Shown here piece after piece: positions 1 to 11,022 of a stretch of DNA of 64,000 bases. Where the stretch lies: NCBI GenBank assembly GCA_029204225.1, contig CM055104.1, positions 44,829,835 through 44,893,834 on the forward strand. The letters are read 5' to 3'. The translations under genes and the position numbers were made by a program. The notes below the pieces were generated by a model that did no database searches, was not told the DNA's origin, and saw nothing but the letters and a program-made list of their open reading frames with translations. Every line of letters starts with the position of its first letter. Position 1 is the first letter of the stretch. This DNA is from Diphasiastrum complanatum. Its lineage: Eukaryota > Streptophyta > Lycopodiopsida > Lycopodiales > Lycopodiaceae.

Positions 1-372
1 GTGCATGTAATGATTTAAATGGTAGAAGCAATGAAACAATATCACAAAATACATCATGCAACGTACTTTAAAACTCTCAAAATAGCGAGCTAATCTTATT
101 AGTAATAACACGTTTGTTTGTTGCAATGGGATTTGTATAATTGAATAGTTGAATCATTGTATTACAAAAGTGATCGCAATAAGTAATTGCAAGTTGCAAA
201 TATCCCTCTAGTTATGAATGAGGTCTGAGATAATAACACAAGCTAAATCTGCTAGGTACCTTCTACGCCATTATAAAACCTCAATCAAACAATTTTGGCA
301 GAGATCACTACATAAACCATTTCCAAATTCAAACAAAATATATGGGTAACATCACGTCTGTGACATATATGT
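1..372. other. Retroelement-internal leader-like sequence, no gene
   Basis: AT-rich sequence with no supportable coding region. It lies just downstream, on the minus strand, of an LTR end and primer-binding sites, so by position it should be untranslated leader of a Copia element running leftwards out of the window. No gag domain is visible in it. Confidence 0.4.
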
Positions 373-475
373 GATGGAATGATCGAACACTGGTAGGATA
401 GAACAAAATGCTCTGATACCAATTGATGGAATGATCAAACACTGGTACGATAGAAAATAATGCTCTGATACCGAT
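373..475 (-). repeat. 52-bp tandem duplication carrying two primer-binding sites
   Basis: Two units with period 52 (start 373 and 425), each ending in TGCTCTGATACC (409-420 and 461-472). Read on the minus strand this is GGTATCAGAGCA, the usual plant Copia primer-binding site complementary to initiator Met-tRNA. The right-hand site directly abuts the LTR end at 475; the left one is a duplicate. Confidence 0.7.
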
Positions 476-928
476 GTTGGGAAATTGGAAATAGGAGGAA
501 GAAGAAATAGTGCGGAATAGCTCCCGAATCGATGTGTATGACCGGTTAAGAACAAATGCGTGTTCAGACACTAGTTTGATCACATCCACCAAAGAGTGTT
601 GGAGTTACTGTCAATTTGTTAGACTCATAAGGTTCAACATAGAATAATGATGCAGAACGATTGGGCTTGTTCCTTAGGCGCCAGAGACAGTCGTCGTCTG
701 AACAGATGCTGAGGAGTCAGTTCGTGATCTATTAGATTGAGTGAATGAGCTAAACAAGCAAAGAGATTGATGTAATGATATCACAACACACAGACATCCA
801 CATAAAACACAGATGATGATGAAGTGTTGTTTGTATATTACATTCAATGCTTGCAATGAAGCAAGAACAACAAATTTGACTATAGATTTTTCGCTCTTCT
901 CGCTTGTTGCTAAATGAGAGCTGGAGAT

Positions 929-938
929 GTATTTATAC
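929..938 (-). promoter_or_regulatory. LTR TATA box
   Basis: The minus strand reads GTATAAATAC in otherwise mixed sequence in the middle of the LTR, a normal distance from both ends for the RNA polymerase II promoter of the element. Transcription would start some 25-35 bases further left. Confidence 0.5.
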
Positions 939-1197
939 ACATTGTTCTTGTTTGTTCCAAGAATCGTTTTTAACTAATCTATAATTACAAGACTAGTTTA
1001 ATCTGAATTGTGTACTTGGTCATGAAATAATGTACAATAACATCTATACATATCGTACATCAGCCAGGTTTAAGCTCCGCTTCGAGAGCGTGAAGTTGCG
1101 CCGTCGTAGAAGCCGTCGGTGAACCGCAATGTTGGCTTGGCGGTTCGTAATGGGATCGCAACGTTTGTCACATGATATAGCTTGCGGTTCCCTTCGA

Positions 1198-1535
1198 TTT
1201 TGGTCTTCGTACATTGACCGTAAGGTTGACTTCTACAGTGCCTTGCGGTAGATCGCAGCCATTTCCTTGGCAATTCCTTGCGGTGGCTTACTCTTCTAGT
1301 CTTCTCTTACAATCGTAAGGTTGACTCATACGGTTCAGTGCAGTAAATCGCAGCCATTGTCTTGGCGGTTCCTTGCGGTGGCTTGCGCTTCTGGTCTTCA
1401 CTTACAATCGTAAGATTGACTCATACGGTTCGGCGCGGTAGATCGCAGCCATTGCCTTGGCGGTTCCTTGCGGTGGCTTGCGCTTTTGGTCTTCGTTTAC
1501 AACCGTAAGGTTAACTCATACAGTTCGTTGTGATG
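1198..1535. repeat. 95-bp tandem repeats inside LTR U3
   Basis: The landmark ATCGCAGCCATT recurs at about 1252, 1347 and 1442, a period of 95. About 3.5 units are present, each with CTTGCGGTGGCTT and ATCGTAAGGTTGAC blocks. The repeats are more GC-rich than the surroundings. Tandem blocks in U3 commonly act as enhancers or vary in copy number between element copies; here that role is inferred. Confidence 0.8.
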
Positions 1536-1822
1536 TAGCACATTGCGGTTTCTTTGGTCTGCTAAACTTTCCCTTGTATTTATGCAGACTGTGCGAAAAG
1601 AATTCATTTGTGCAGACTATGCAGAAAAGACTGATTTTGTTGAAGATGTTGAAGATGGCCAGGTCTTCAATTTTCTTCAGATAACTTTAAACTTGACATT
1701 TGAATGTGAAAAACTATGCTTTGATCCATGGATGAAGATCAGTCGAAAGCCCAATGCAATCGTTCTTCAAATAGTTCGACCATTTGAGTTCAAGGACGAA
1801 ACGATGAGCTTAATTTTCAACA

Positions 1823-1833
1823 GTCCCCCTTAA
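1823..1833 (-). other. Polypurine tract
   Basis: The minus strand reads TTAAGGGGGAC directly before the LTR start TGTTGAAAA. This is the plus-strand primer position of the element and fixes the LTR boundary. Confidence 0.6.
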
Positions 1834-2703
1834 GGTCACGGTTGGTGCCTTGACAGTCTTCGTCATGTTTAGCAAGTTAAAAAACTTTTGGTGCTTGATC
1901 TTGGAAAGATCTTTGGTGAGTATGTCTGCAACCATTTCTATTGTGCAGCAGTATTGAAAAATCACTTGTCCTAAGAAAACTTTTTTTCTAATAAAATGAT
2001 ATTGGATTTCAATGTGCTTTGACTTTTCATTAAATCTGTGATTTAGAGACAGTGACGCAATCAGAGTTCTGATTGACTACATTTTGACAGCAGGACTGAA
2101 ATTTTTTTGATAATCCACTCCTTGGACTTGAGTGAATCTTTCTGCCACTAGTTGTGTTTTCCATTTTGCGATTGAACCATCAGAGTTGATCTTCTTCTTG
2201 AAGATCCACTTGGTATCAATAACTCTCTTATGAGTGGGGAAGTCGACCAGTGTCTAGGTCTGGTTCATCAAAAGTGAGTTGTACTCGCTTTCCATAGCTT
2301 CTTGCCACTTCACAACATCCTTAGACTTGATTGTTTCAGCTAAGGTCTCTAGATCTTCAAATGACGTCCAGAAAGATTGAGGTGCATACCACTCACGAAC
2401 TATTCAAGTCCTTGAGGATCTTCTAACAACTGGTTGACTAGATTGCGATGGTGCTTCTTCTTGAAGTTGTCCAGATTTGTTCAAGTTAGCTTGGTCTGGT
2501 CTAGTGACAGGTGTTGTCGGCTGGTCATCTTCTATAGCTTTAGCTGTAGGTTTTGTAGAAGAAACATCATGAGTGGAAGATTCTATGATGTGTAGAATAG
2601 GATGAAATGACATAGCATCATTGATCGATGGCTGCTAAAAGTCATAGAATGTATCTTCCTTGAAGATTACATCCCTAGAAACAAATGCTACATTGGTGGA
2701 TGG
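1834..2703 (-). pseudogene. Copia polyprotein fragment (integrase tail, RT start, RNase H end)
   Basis: Minus-strand reading gives, in order: the integrase C-terminal tail with VAFVSRDVIFKEDTFYD (about 2695-2640), a hydrophilic linker, the RT start with WQEAMESEYNSLL and WIFKKKINSDGSIAKWK (about 2310-2110), then the RNase H end with SKHIEIQYHFIRKKV and LTKDLSKIKHQKFFNLL (about 2040-1840). Most of RT and the first part of RNase H are missing at about 2080-2110, and in-frame stops are present. Its 3' end runs into the polypurine tract. The 5' side is cut at 2703 by the start of another LTR. Confidence 0.85.
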
Positions 2704-2945
2704 TGTTAGATTTTACAATTTTCACCTTGTAAATGCAATTTGTTTGATATCTATGTGGATCCACACGTGTTAGATTTTATAATTTTCACCTTGTAAATGC
2801 AATTTGTTTGGTATCTATGTGGATCCACACGTGTGAGGACCTGTCCATACGTGTGAAATGTAACTCATAATATTTGTTTGATATCTATGTGGATCCACAC
2901 ATGTGAGGACTTGTCCACACGTGTGAAATGTCACTCATAATATTT
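2704..2945. repeat. Tandem repeats of 64 and 70 bp with CACACGTGTG cores
   Basis: The segment starting TAGATTTTA recurs at 2707 and 2771 (period 64). The segment starting ATTTGTTTG recurs at 2802 and 2872 (period 70). Each unit holds GTGGATCCACAC and one or two copies of CACACGTGTG or a one-base variant. The block sits at the 5' end of the LTR, where enhancer repeats are expected. Confidence 0.75.
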
Positions 2946-3500
2946 AGATCCATTGTACTTAGATTTTATTTGAGTCAAATGTCAAATCTAGTAAATTGTA
3001 GGAGTTATCTCCTAGATTGTAGGAATCTAGAAGGTCAACACTAACCACCAATGGTGATGTGGCAAATTAGATAGATCTTATCCAAAGTGGATATGGATGA
3101 GTACAATGAACTGTCCTACACATGATGGAAGTAGCCTAGAGAGATTATGATGACTTTGTACTTGATCCATGATGGATTCATTGTGAGGTTAATGATGAGA
3201 AACATTGATTTGGGAGCAATCTGGGTGATTTCAACTCTCTATGCATGTTCTTTTTGAATGAATGTTTATGATCTCTCAAGTTAACATATTTTCTATTAAC
3301 AGGTCGTACAATGGCTATACTTCACACGTGTGAAGCCTTTGGATCATTATTTTTTGTTGTTCTTGCTTGGATATATAGAAATTGTCAACTAAAAGCTAGA
3401 TTTGGATGCTAGTTTTGATATAGATCAAGATTCCAAGTTTCCAATCACTCCTACTGATCTTTTATAGATAAAATTGAGTCCATTACTCTGAAATTTCACA
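2704..3500 (+). mobile_element. Second Copia LTR (5' LTR of the 2.7-5.7 kb element)
   Basis: Starts TGTTAGATTTT immediately after the truncated older polyprotein and ends TTTCACA, followed at once by TGGTATCAGA, a Copia primer-binding site. Length is about 800 bp. It contains the 64/70-bp repeat block at its start and a 16-bp perfect palindrome around CACACGTGTG at 3320-3335. The left boundary rests on the TGT/ACA ends and on where the older element stops; no second LTR copy was found to confirm it. Confidence 0.5.
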
Positions 3501-3516
3501 TGGTATCAGATCCAAG
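3501..3516 (+). other. Primer-binding site (initiator Met-tRNA type)
   Basis: TGGTATCAGATCCAAG matches the plant Copia consensus TGGTATCAGAGC except near its 3' end. It lies one base after the presumed LTR end. Confidence 0.6.
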
Positions 3517-5049
3517 TCTAAGAGCTTTGATAATGATCCAAATCTCTTCATTTTGCAAAAAACATTGGTGCTAGAATCAATTTGAAGGAGGGCGACTCTA
3601 ACCAATAGTTTACTTGATGATTTGAAGTTCAAATGAGTGTGTAAAGTTCAAGTGTACTTACCATACATGTGAGAGGCTACTTGAATTGTACTTTCACCAT
3701 ATCTATGTGATTTTTCCATATTTGTGCTTCAAACAAGATGGTGAGAGTGAAACTAGTGATTTGCTTTGTAAAAATCCAATAATCTCATTGTAGATTTGAT
3801 GTGGAATGGTGTTAGATCATTGATCAACCTCTAAATCATTGTGAATGAGTTTTAATACTGATGTTTTTAGTTCTAGTAAGAGACTAAAACCGTTCTAAAA
3901 TACCATGGGAAGGCATTGGCACTTCCAAGAGTCAATCCAATTTTTTCAAGAGGGTAGTGTGTGTAGAATTTTATTTCCCGAGTCTTTTTGAGTTTAAGAT
4001 CATTATAAATCTTTCTTCTTGAGTTTTGTGAGATTCAACTGAGTAGCTTTGTGGCTAGATTTTGAGAAAGAGAGAAGGGAGAGCCTTTAAATTGTACATT
4101 TGTTGTACTTGTTACTAGTAAAAATGGGTTCAATTGGAGCCCATCTTCTTGAAGCTAGTGAAAGGTTGAATTCAAGTAGCTATTCAATTTGAAAAGTAAG
4201 AATGGAGTCTCATTTGTAGTGTGCAAAAAGTACAAAAAGGACCAAAAGTGGATCCTAATCTAATCCTCAAGAGGGATTGGTTGTCAGATTACTTGATCTA
4301 TCAATCTACTTCAGATTAAGATCAATCTAGATCAATTCTAGACACAAAATCCTAACAAGAACAATCATGAATCGAAAGTAAGTGTACTTTCTAGTTTCAC
4401 ACGTGTGAAACACTGTCTGAGTACGGACTCCGACCTGAAAATCAAGTACACATTGATAGAACCTCAAAACAATCAAAAAAAATGTAGACAAATGGAGAGA
4501 ATCACTCAAAATTGCTTCCAAAACCAAGATTGGTGTCTCACAATGATTATGGCCAAATGTGGCTCTATATATACAATAAGTGAGAGCTCGTGGTACTGAT
4601 CATCCCTCTGATCCCACATGTGTGAAGGTGCTTTGTCATATGATAATTCATCATGCAAAATTGACACTTGGACAAAACCTTCTATTTTGAGCACTTTTGG
4701 TCCATTTTCCTTCTATATGGAGATCTACCTGAAAATCTTATAGAATTCAAAATTCGCCTACTTCAGCTTATTCCACACGTGTGAGCTCTCCTCTACACAT
4801 GGGATATGACACCTAACCAAAATATTTGGCTCATGCAATCAATAGATTGATGCCATGTGTCATATATCTAGAAAACTAGTTTTTGGCCTTTTTAGCCACT
4901 AGAACTTGAATTAAATCATATGTACAACCTATATGATTATGGTACATGACAAGTACACTATTTTCACTCGTGGGAACAGGCTCCACACATGTGTGTTTAT
5001 CTATATACAAGATTTTTGGCCTCTACCAAGCTTATTTTTGCATTTTTCA
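3517..5049 (+). other. Copia leader with palindromic motifs, no ORF
   Basis: About 1.5 kb between primer-binding site and gag without a usable reading frame. It holds an 18-bp perfect palindrome with CACACGTGTG core at 4394-4411 and related motifs near 4618, 4773 and 4984. The length is unusual for a Copia leader, so inserted sequence or a decayed gag N-terminus is likely. Confidence 0.4.
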
Positions 5050-5725
5050 TAGGTAGTGCTCCAAGATTTGTATGATCTTGTCCTTAGTGAAGAGGAAGAG
5101 CCTCAAGGAGGACAAGAACAAGTAAAGTACAAGAAGAGATCTAGGCTAGCATTACATGTTCTTAAAATGAATGCTAGTAATGAACTTCTTAAAGAAGTTG
5201 CATCTTGTACCTCGTCCAAAGAGGCTTGGAACTCCTTGAAAGGGATTTATGAATCCAAGAACACCTCTGGAGTGCTTATTCTTAGAAATAAAGCTCTACC
5301 AAGCATTAGATGTAGTGATGAGAGTGCTCAAGAGTATGTCTTGAGGATAAAATCTCTCAATAAAGAACTTTCCATCATAAGTGAGAAAAACCAAGATAAT
5401 GAGCTTGTCCAAATAATCCTAAATGGACTTGGAGATGAGTTCTTCAATCTAGTACAAAGCTTTGCAATTCAAGATTCACTACCTTTTATTGACAAGCTCC
5501 ATAGTGTGCTTGTGGGCGAGGAGAGTAGGATCCTTCATGTGAGATGAATGATTGGTTCCTTGAAGCTACATGATGGAGATGAGAAGGCCAACTTCTCAAG
5601 TAAATGCAAGGCAAAGTCCAAGAAGAAGATCCAACACAAGGAGACCAAGAGTGATGATCAAGCATTAAGCTGTAAAGGCGGAAAGAAGAACAAGGCCAAA
5701 CAAAAGTCCTTCTTTTGTGGAAAGA
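5050..5725 (+). pseudogene. Copia gag (UBN2-type capsid) fragment
   Basis: The reading frame from 5056 gives a typical Copia capsid with ALHVLKMNASNELLKEVASC, SKEAWNSLKGIYES, ESAQEYVLRIKSLNKEL and IILNGLGDEFFNLVQSFAIQ. After a single stop at 5545-5547 the same frame continues into a lysine-rich stretch and a decayed zinc knuckle (FFCGKNCC, about 5713-5733). The N-terminal start region is missing. The knuckle is cut where the Ulp1-like segment begins at about 5726. It is related to, but clearly diverged from, the gag at 28.5-29.3 kb. Confidence 0.85.
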
Positions 5726-7310
5726 ACTGCTGTGAATCCACCACGGCAGACCAGGCATAACAGGAGCAGATGGCTCTCTGAGATTAAGAAATATCAGAGA
5801 TCCACCTTACTCCTGATACCAAGAGCCTCTTTCTACAGAACTATCCATTTGATTACCAAGGATAGTCTGCAAAGTCTTGTTAGGTTCACATCTGGAGCAC
5901 TGCAAAGTCTTGTTAGGTTCACACTTGGAGCACTACAGTGCTTGCAGGAGTCCGTAGAGGATTATTTGACACTTTTTTTTGAAGATTAACTTTTGCTTTC
6001 AATCCATGCTAAGCAGGTCAGCATAATGCCCAAAGATTTCCAAATTTTGTATAGAATGAGGGAGAGATTCTGTAAACTTCACAAGGGTGAACCCTCTACT
6101 CCTAGGGACGATCTCGTTGACAGGACCAACCTTCCCACAAAGAGGCCTCACAAGCAACTTGCCCCTAAAAGGAGTAAGAAATCCTCTGTTCAGGCACCTA
6201 AAAAGTCCGCGACGCATGGACCTCCAACATTCCTCATCTGGAGGTGATGCGATTGTAAATCCACTAGCCTTAGATATTGTGGTCGATTCAGCCATAAAAA
6301 TTTTGGACATCCCCTCTATTGTGAATACTATTCCTCTCTCCCCTCCTTCCATTAATATCAATCCTATATTATATTTGGATTCTGATGATTATTTAAAATT
6401 TGAGAAGATATATCGGATGCTATTGATAATATCGGCATGCCAATTCTCTTCCAGATAGAAGAAATTGGTTTTGAGCTTAACTTTAGAATCCTAGACTGTA
6501 TTCGAATGAAGGACAGAAGGGCTTCTATCAACAATCCACTGATAGAGGCGGGTCTCCCCCTTCTGCAATTTGATATTGCGAGGGATTCAATGAATGAAAT
6601 GACTCTTCTCAACTTTTATTTTTTGCAGGCCATCAAGGAAGACAACGAAACTTTTTCACACTATCTCCTTGGTGGTGCATGCTCACCAGCTGTGAAGATT
6701 TTGTTGATGCCATATCATACCAAGTATGTCTATTTCTTTACTTGTAATCACTGTATCATATATCTAATGGAATGTTTTTTTGTTTTTGCAATGATCACTG
6801 GAGCTTGACTATAGTCTCTATAAAAATAACTGTAAATAATGTAGTAAATCTTTTTTGTGTCAAGATGAATTCTGCCTGTAACACACATAAAGATATTGAC
6901 TCGTTGCTGCCAACTGTTTGTCAATATTTTTCAATAGAGAATCCCACGCCAGGGCCATGTGAAATTGTTAGCATTGAGGTAATCATTGAACAATTCTTGC
7001 GTATTTTTGTTTATCATCTTTGTTTGGTGTCATTTTCTTCCTCTATTATTAATCAGTTGAATGTACTGAAGACATCCCAGCAAAATAACTCATTTAGTTG
7101 TGCATGGTGTACTCTTTACAATGCAAAATTATTTTTTGAGTGGTACATTCTTCAAGAGGATGTTAATATTTTGCAGGTGACTTATTTGGTTTTCTTTCTC
7201 TTTAATCTTCATGTAATATATTGTTTATTATTAATATTCATCTAATATATTGTTTATTGCAGTTTTTCCTCCGTGAATATACAACTGGCAAAGTGTACAG
7301 GTTTCGATAG
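5726..7310 (+). pseudogene. Ulp1/SENP-like (C48) cysteine protease gene, repeat copy 1
   Basis: A lysine-rich N-terminal part (MPKDFQILYR at 6026, RERFCKLHKGEP) leads into a C48-like domain split by introns. Readable exons, with joining phases, end at 6723 (..ILLMPYHT), then 6792-6978 (DHWSLTIVSIKI..), 7057-7176 (TSQQNNSFSCAWCTLYNAKL) and 7263-7310 (FFLREYTTGKVYRFR, stop). The His of DHW, the Gln six residues before Cys, and the Cys of SFSCAW fit the Ulp1 pattern. The Asp expected after the strand following DHW looks replaced. Frameshifts near 6205 and 6412 and a lost acceptor before 6792 suggest it is dead. Family assignment is by eye; an inverted homologue lies at 32.05-33.13 kb. Confidence 0.6.
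5875..5940. repeat. 33-bp tandem duplication specific to copy 1
   Basis: CTGCAAAGTCTTGTTAGG starts at about 5869 and recurs 33 bases on. The homologous part of the inverted copy (near 32.95-33.0 kb) has a single unit, so the duplication arose after the two copies separated. It adds 11 codons without a frameshift. Confidence 0.7.
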
Positions 7311-7725
7311 CAGCTCATCTTTAGTCTATTGGTAAGGTCAACAGCTGGACCAAAGATTCCAACTGGGCCATCTAAGCCAAATGATGTTCAAATTCTAAAT
7401 GAGGCTGGGGAATTTGTAAATACCCAAGCTGAATAGATAGACATAGTTTTATACTGATATAGAAATATAGACATACAATGAGATATTGACATATAGTGAG
7501 TACATAAAAAAAATTATTTGCAAAGTTGTACAAAATCCCCAAATTCGGGTGATATTTTATTGAATACAAATGTCAGTTGGTACAATTGATTGTATTACTT
7601 GTCATTTTTCTTCTACAATGTTCATATCTGTTGGAAGATCCTTGTAGAGTGTTGTGTTTTCCTGTCTTTTTCGTATCTGCATTAAAGATAAGCAACTTGT
7701 TAATTTGGTCATTCTCTGAAAAGAG
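7311..7725. other. 3' flank of the Ulp1-like gene, no gene
   Basis: AT-rich sequence after the stop codon, with several ATAGA-type short repeats around 7435-7475. It could hold the 3' untranslated region. Not present in the inverted copy. Confidence 0.4.
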
Positions 7726-7953
7726 CTACATATATAATGATTGACTGATTTGCAAATCACAAGAAAATGTTACCAGCTTTCCATTGATAATGAATCTAAA
7801 GTGTTCAGGTAGAATTTCATAGTGCATTAAGACCAGCTCTTGTCTAATATAACTCAAGCTCCAATGATCCTCCACTTCAATTGTAGTTAGCATATCTTCA
7901 TTGTTGAAAATGTTTGTCCTTGAAGGCCAGTTTGAAATGCTTTTTTGGAGCAT
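7726..7953 (-). other. Possible isolated exon, ubiquitin-like pattern
   Basis: The minus strand encodes TIEVEDHWSLSYIRQEL and ILPEHFRFIINGKLV, followed by a GTAACA donor-like site. The pattern of a strand, a helix starting with xLRxE, and then LPxxFxFxxNG resembles small ubiquitin-like modules at the N-terminus of some plant proteins. There are no flanking exons and no start. It may be a captured gene fragment; the assignment is a guess from pattern alone. Confidence 0.25.
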
Positions 7954-10900
7954 TTCAAATCTTTGGTAGATCTGAATTTTCCAGCAAGTGTACTTTCATT
8001 TTAGGGTTCATCAATGATGAATTAATGATGCATGCCAGTCCTTTCCAAAGGTTTATGATTCTAGGCTATGTTTTGGTCAAAATTGCTTGGTTTTTCATGC
8101 TTTTTGGCACAAAATAGATAGTAAGAACCAAAATCCAGCAGGATCAAATCAATTAGATGGGTATAATTCTGTAAATTGGTTTGCATGTGTTAGAGAAAGA
8201 GTTGTATGTCATGAATTTCCACTTTATTATGATGAAAAAACCGGAAAATTGTCAAAAATCATCATTTTTGCTTGTCTTTTCATAAAGTTGGATAGTAGGT
8301 GGCTGTAAAACACCATGTAGAGCTTGTAAAAATGTGGACCAAAGTCCTCTGCAGCTTTCCCTGAAGTTAGAACCAAGAATTCCAGCAATTGAACTTGTAG
8401 GAAGTAAAAACAGTTCAAAAAATGACCATTTTGGGTGATTTTTGGGGGATGGATCTCTCCAAATCCATAAGGATATCATTCTGGAATTAATCACAACATG
8501 ATTAGCATTCTTTTTTACTCTCCCAACAAGCTATCAGATCTGTGAATTGATGGCCGATGGCTTGTGCACCATCTCCATCAAGTTTGAAGCTATTTTGACT
8601 TCTACAAATCAAGAAATCTTCGTTCTCAACCTATACTACATCTTAGGATCAGTATGAATGCTTCATGGAAGTCTAATTGGTTGTTTAAGACTGTTGGTAA
8701 CATCAATTTTGGGCTAGAATGGTTGTTTGCAAATCTTTGCATGATTTCTTCTTGTGGAAGTGCGCCTTACTACTGATTTTCTGACACTCTGATCTCGCAC
8801 GTGTGAAGCCTAGGTGGTAGGCTGACATGGCAAAAATCTTTTTCACTTGGTCTCCCTCTGTATTGAGCTTTACAGCACCCAATTTGGTGTCCTATAGCCA
8901 AAGTTATGATCATTAGAAATTTTGCAATTTTGTGAGTAAAATTGGCAAAATTTGGAATTGTTCTGATTGCATGCCAGTCAATTCCCTAATTTGTAGTACT
9001 ATGCTTGCATGGATTGGTTGCATGTTGATTCTCAGAGTGATTCTGACATGCATGAGGGATTTAAAATCGATTTGAGTGGTCATACACATGTGCTCTAACA
9101 GTTGGATCACAAATCAGTGTTAATGGCTGACAAATTCCGTAAAACTGAAGTTTACGTAAAAAATTTCGGAATGATGTTTTGTGACTGATGTTGTGTGCTT
9201 TGCATGCTAGTTTTGACATTGGGTTAGTAACATTAGGAATCGGACATTGTTTCAATTTTTTCGATTTCGATTGCCTTTTACACTAACAGTATTTTCGTCA
9301 GAATTTTCGAATTACGTAAGATAAAGCAAAATTTGAGTTTTCCAAAAAAATCGAAATTTCGGTCATTTTTTCGCTATCTATGGAATCAGTTTAGATTAGT
9401 GAATTGATTAAACTGAGTTTATTGGTTAGAATTGATCACAGTGTTTTCACTAAGTCTAAATTATTTTCCAGTGATAGATAAGTTAAAAGAAGGAACCGCA
9501 ATGAATTGCCGACAGTTTTTACTGTGTTTTTTTTTTTAAACTTTTGGAGTTGAGAACTCCCAAATTGACAATTAAAATTTGAATTTTTTTCTTCTTCTTT
9601 TTGTTAAATTTCAAAGTGGTTAACATTTGAAATCGGTTACTTGTTTGATAGTTTTCTGATTGATGTTGATCGATAGAAATCAGTCAAGTCAACGTTTGTG
9701 CAAGATACTCGTTAATTTTGAATTAAAATCGTCAAACAATATGAAATGACCAGATTGGATGAGTGACAATAGTATTTTTTTATCTAGTCAGTAAATCTGA
9801 CAGGATACGGTTAAAGAATTACTGAAATCCTATTAGTGGAATTTCCATTCATGTAATTTCATATTCTACGTTTATATAGGTTTTGTCAATATTAACGGAG
9901 GAATGCCAAATCAGTCAATAAAAAAAAAGAATAGTCCAATTTTACTGGAAAATTTGTAATAATAGGAATTGCAAACTGTTTTCATTTCCAGTAAAATCCT
10001 ACGGTGAATTATATTCAAAAGATCAGACTAGTACTATATCATATACTAGTAAATGATTTTTGATATATCAGATATTCAACCCAAGTATAGGACAAAAATG
10101 AAATTGTTTTAGATTTTTTCCTACAATAATTAATTTTTAAACATTTACTAATGTCGTTACGTCTTCTGGGTACCTTAGCTGAAAGATTTTCGGGGAACTG
10201 AAAATTCTAAGGAGGGAAGAAGAGTGGACATTAGAGGTAGTGAGTGTGATCGAGAAATGTATTAGGATTTTGGTAATCCCTGTAAATAATTGCTTAATAT
10301 TGGTTATTAGTTTCTTGGATAGAATTCATTCAGTTGAATTTGTAACTGATATCTTTGTAACCATTGAGTTATCCGCAGTTTTGGATGTTAATTGTGATGT
10401 TAGAAGTGGATCTGATATGTGGATTACATTGGATCTGTTAGTTGACAGAAGCTTGTCCCTAAATCTGATGCATCAGTAGGGGTTTGAAGCTTATCATAAA
10501 CCAGAAAGGATCAGGATGTAATATTGAACCGTGTTAATTCTTATGTCTAAGTTACATAATCAGATGTGGATTTTGGATATCCATCTAATAGGCATGCTAG
10601 TCATCCAAATAAATGGATTCTCCAGTATTTGGGAACAAGAGATAATTTCCTATAGTGATTTTAGGACAGCTAGATGATCAATGGATCTCTAGAATATCAG
10701 ATAAGGTTTTCTGAAAGAAAAAGCTAATGGTATGGGACATCAGTAATTTTGGAAAGCAAATTCTAGGACTATAAAGATCTGATGATCAATGGTGTGTCTT
10801 AGTACCTAGTCGCAATATGGGAAAAATAAAACCATTTGATTAAATGTGGGGTATTTTGGAAAATTTTGAGGTTTAATATAGATCCTAAAGTGGTATCTCA

Positions 10901-11022
10901 TTATTTACAAAATCGGAGGCCCTCAAATCTATTTCTCGCTTTTTTAATTAATCTTTTACTTCTTAATAATTTTGTGAATATAAGACTGCATGCTTATGAA
11001 GTGTAGGCCACCAAGACCCTGA
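7954..11022. other. AT-rich intergenic or decayed repeat DNA, no gene
   Basis: No coding region can be supported. A GCACGTGTGAAGCC motif at about 8797 resembles the palindromes seen in the LTRs at 2.7-4.8 kb, so part of 8.5-9.1 kb may be old LTR. Long A/T runs (for example 9528-9540) are common. Confidence 0.4.

Larger units (their letters stand above)
475..1822 (-). mobile_element. Copia long terminal repeat, about 1.35 kb
   Basis: On the minus strand the segment starts TGTTGAAAA at 1822 and ends CCCAACA at 475, which gives the TGTTG...CAACA ends typical of Copia LTRs. A polypurine tract precedes it (1823-1833) and a primer-binding site follows it (461-472). A TATA box at 929-938 would place U3 at about 1822-900 and R-U5 at about 900-475. 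The U3 carries 95-bp tandem repeats. Having pol 3' end on one side and a primer-binding site on the other means this LTR joins two internal regions, as in a tandem element. Confidence 0.65.

Noticed and set aside
1198-1535. Regular repeats that might be read as a CRISPR-like array
   Set aside because: Units are contiguous 95-bp tandem repeats without spacers, inside a plant LTR.
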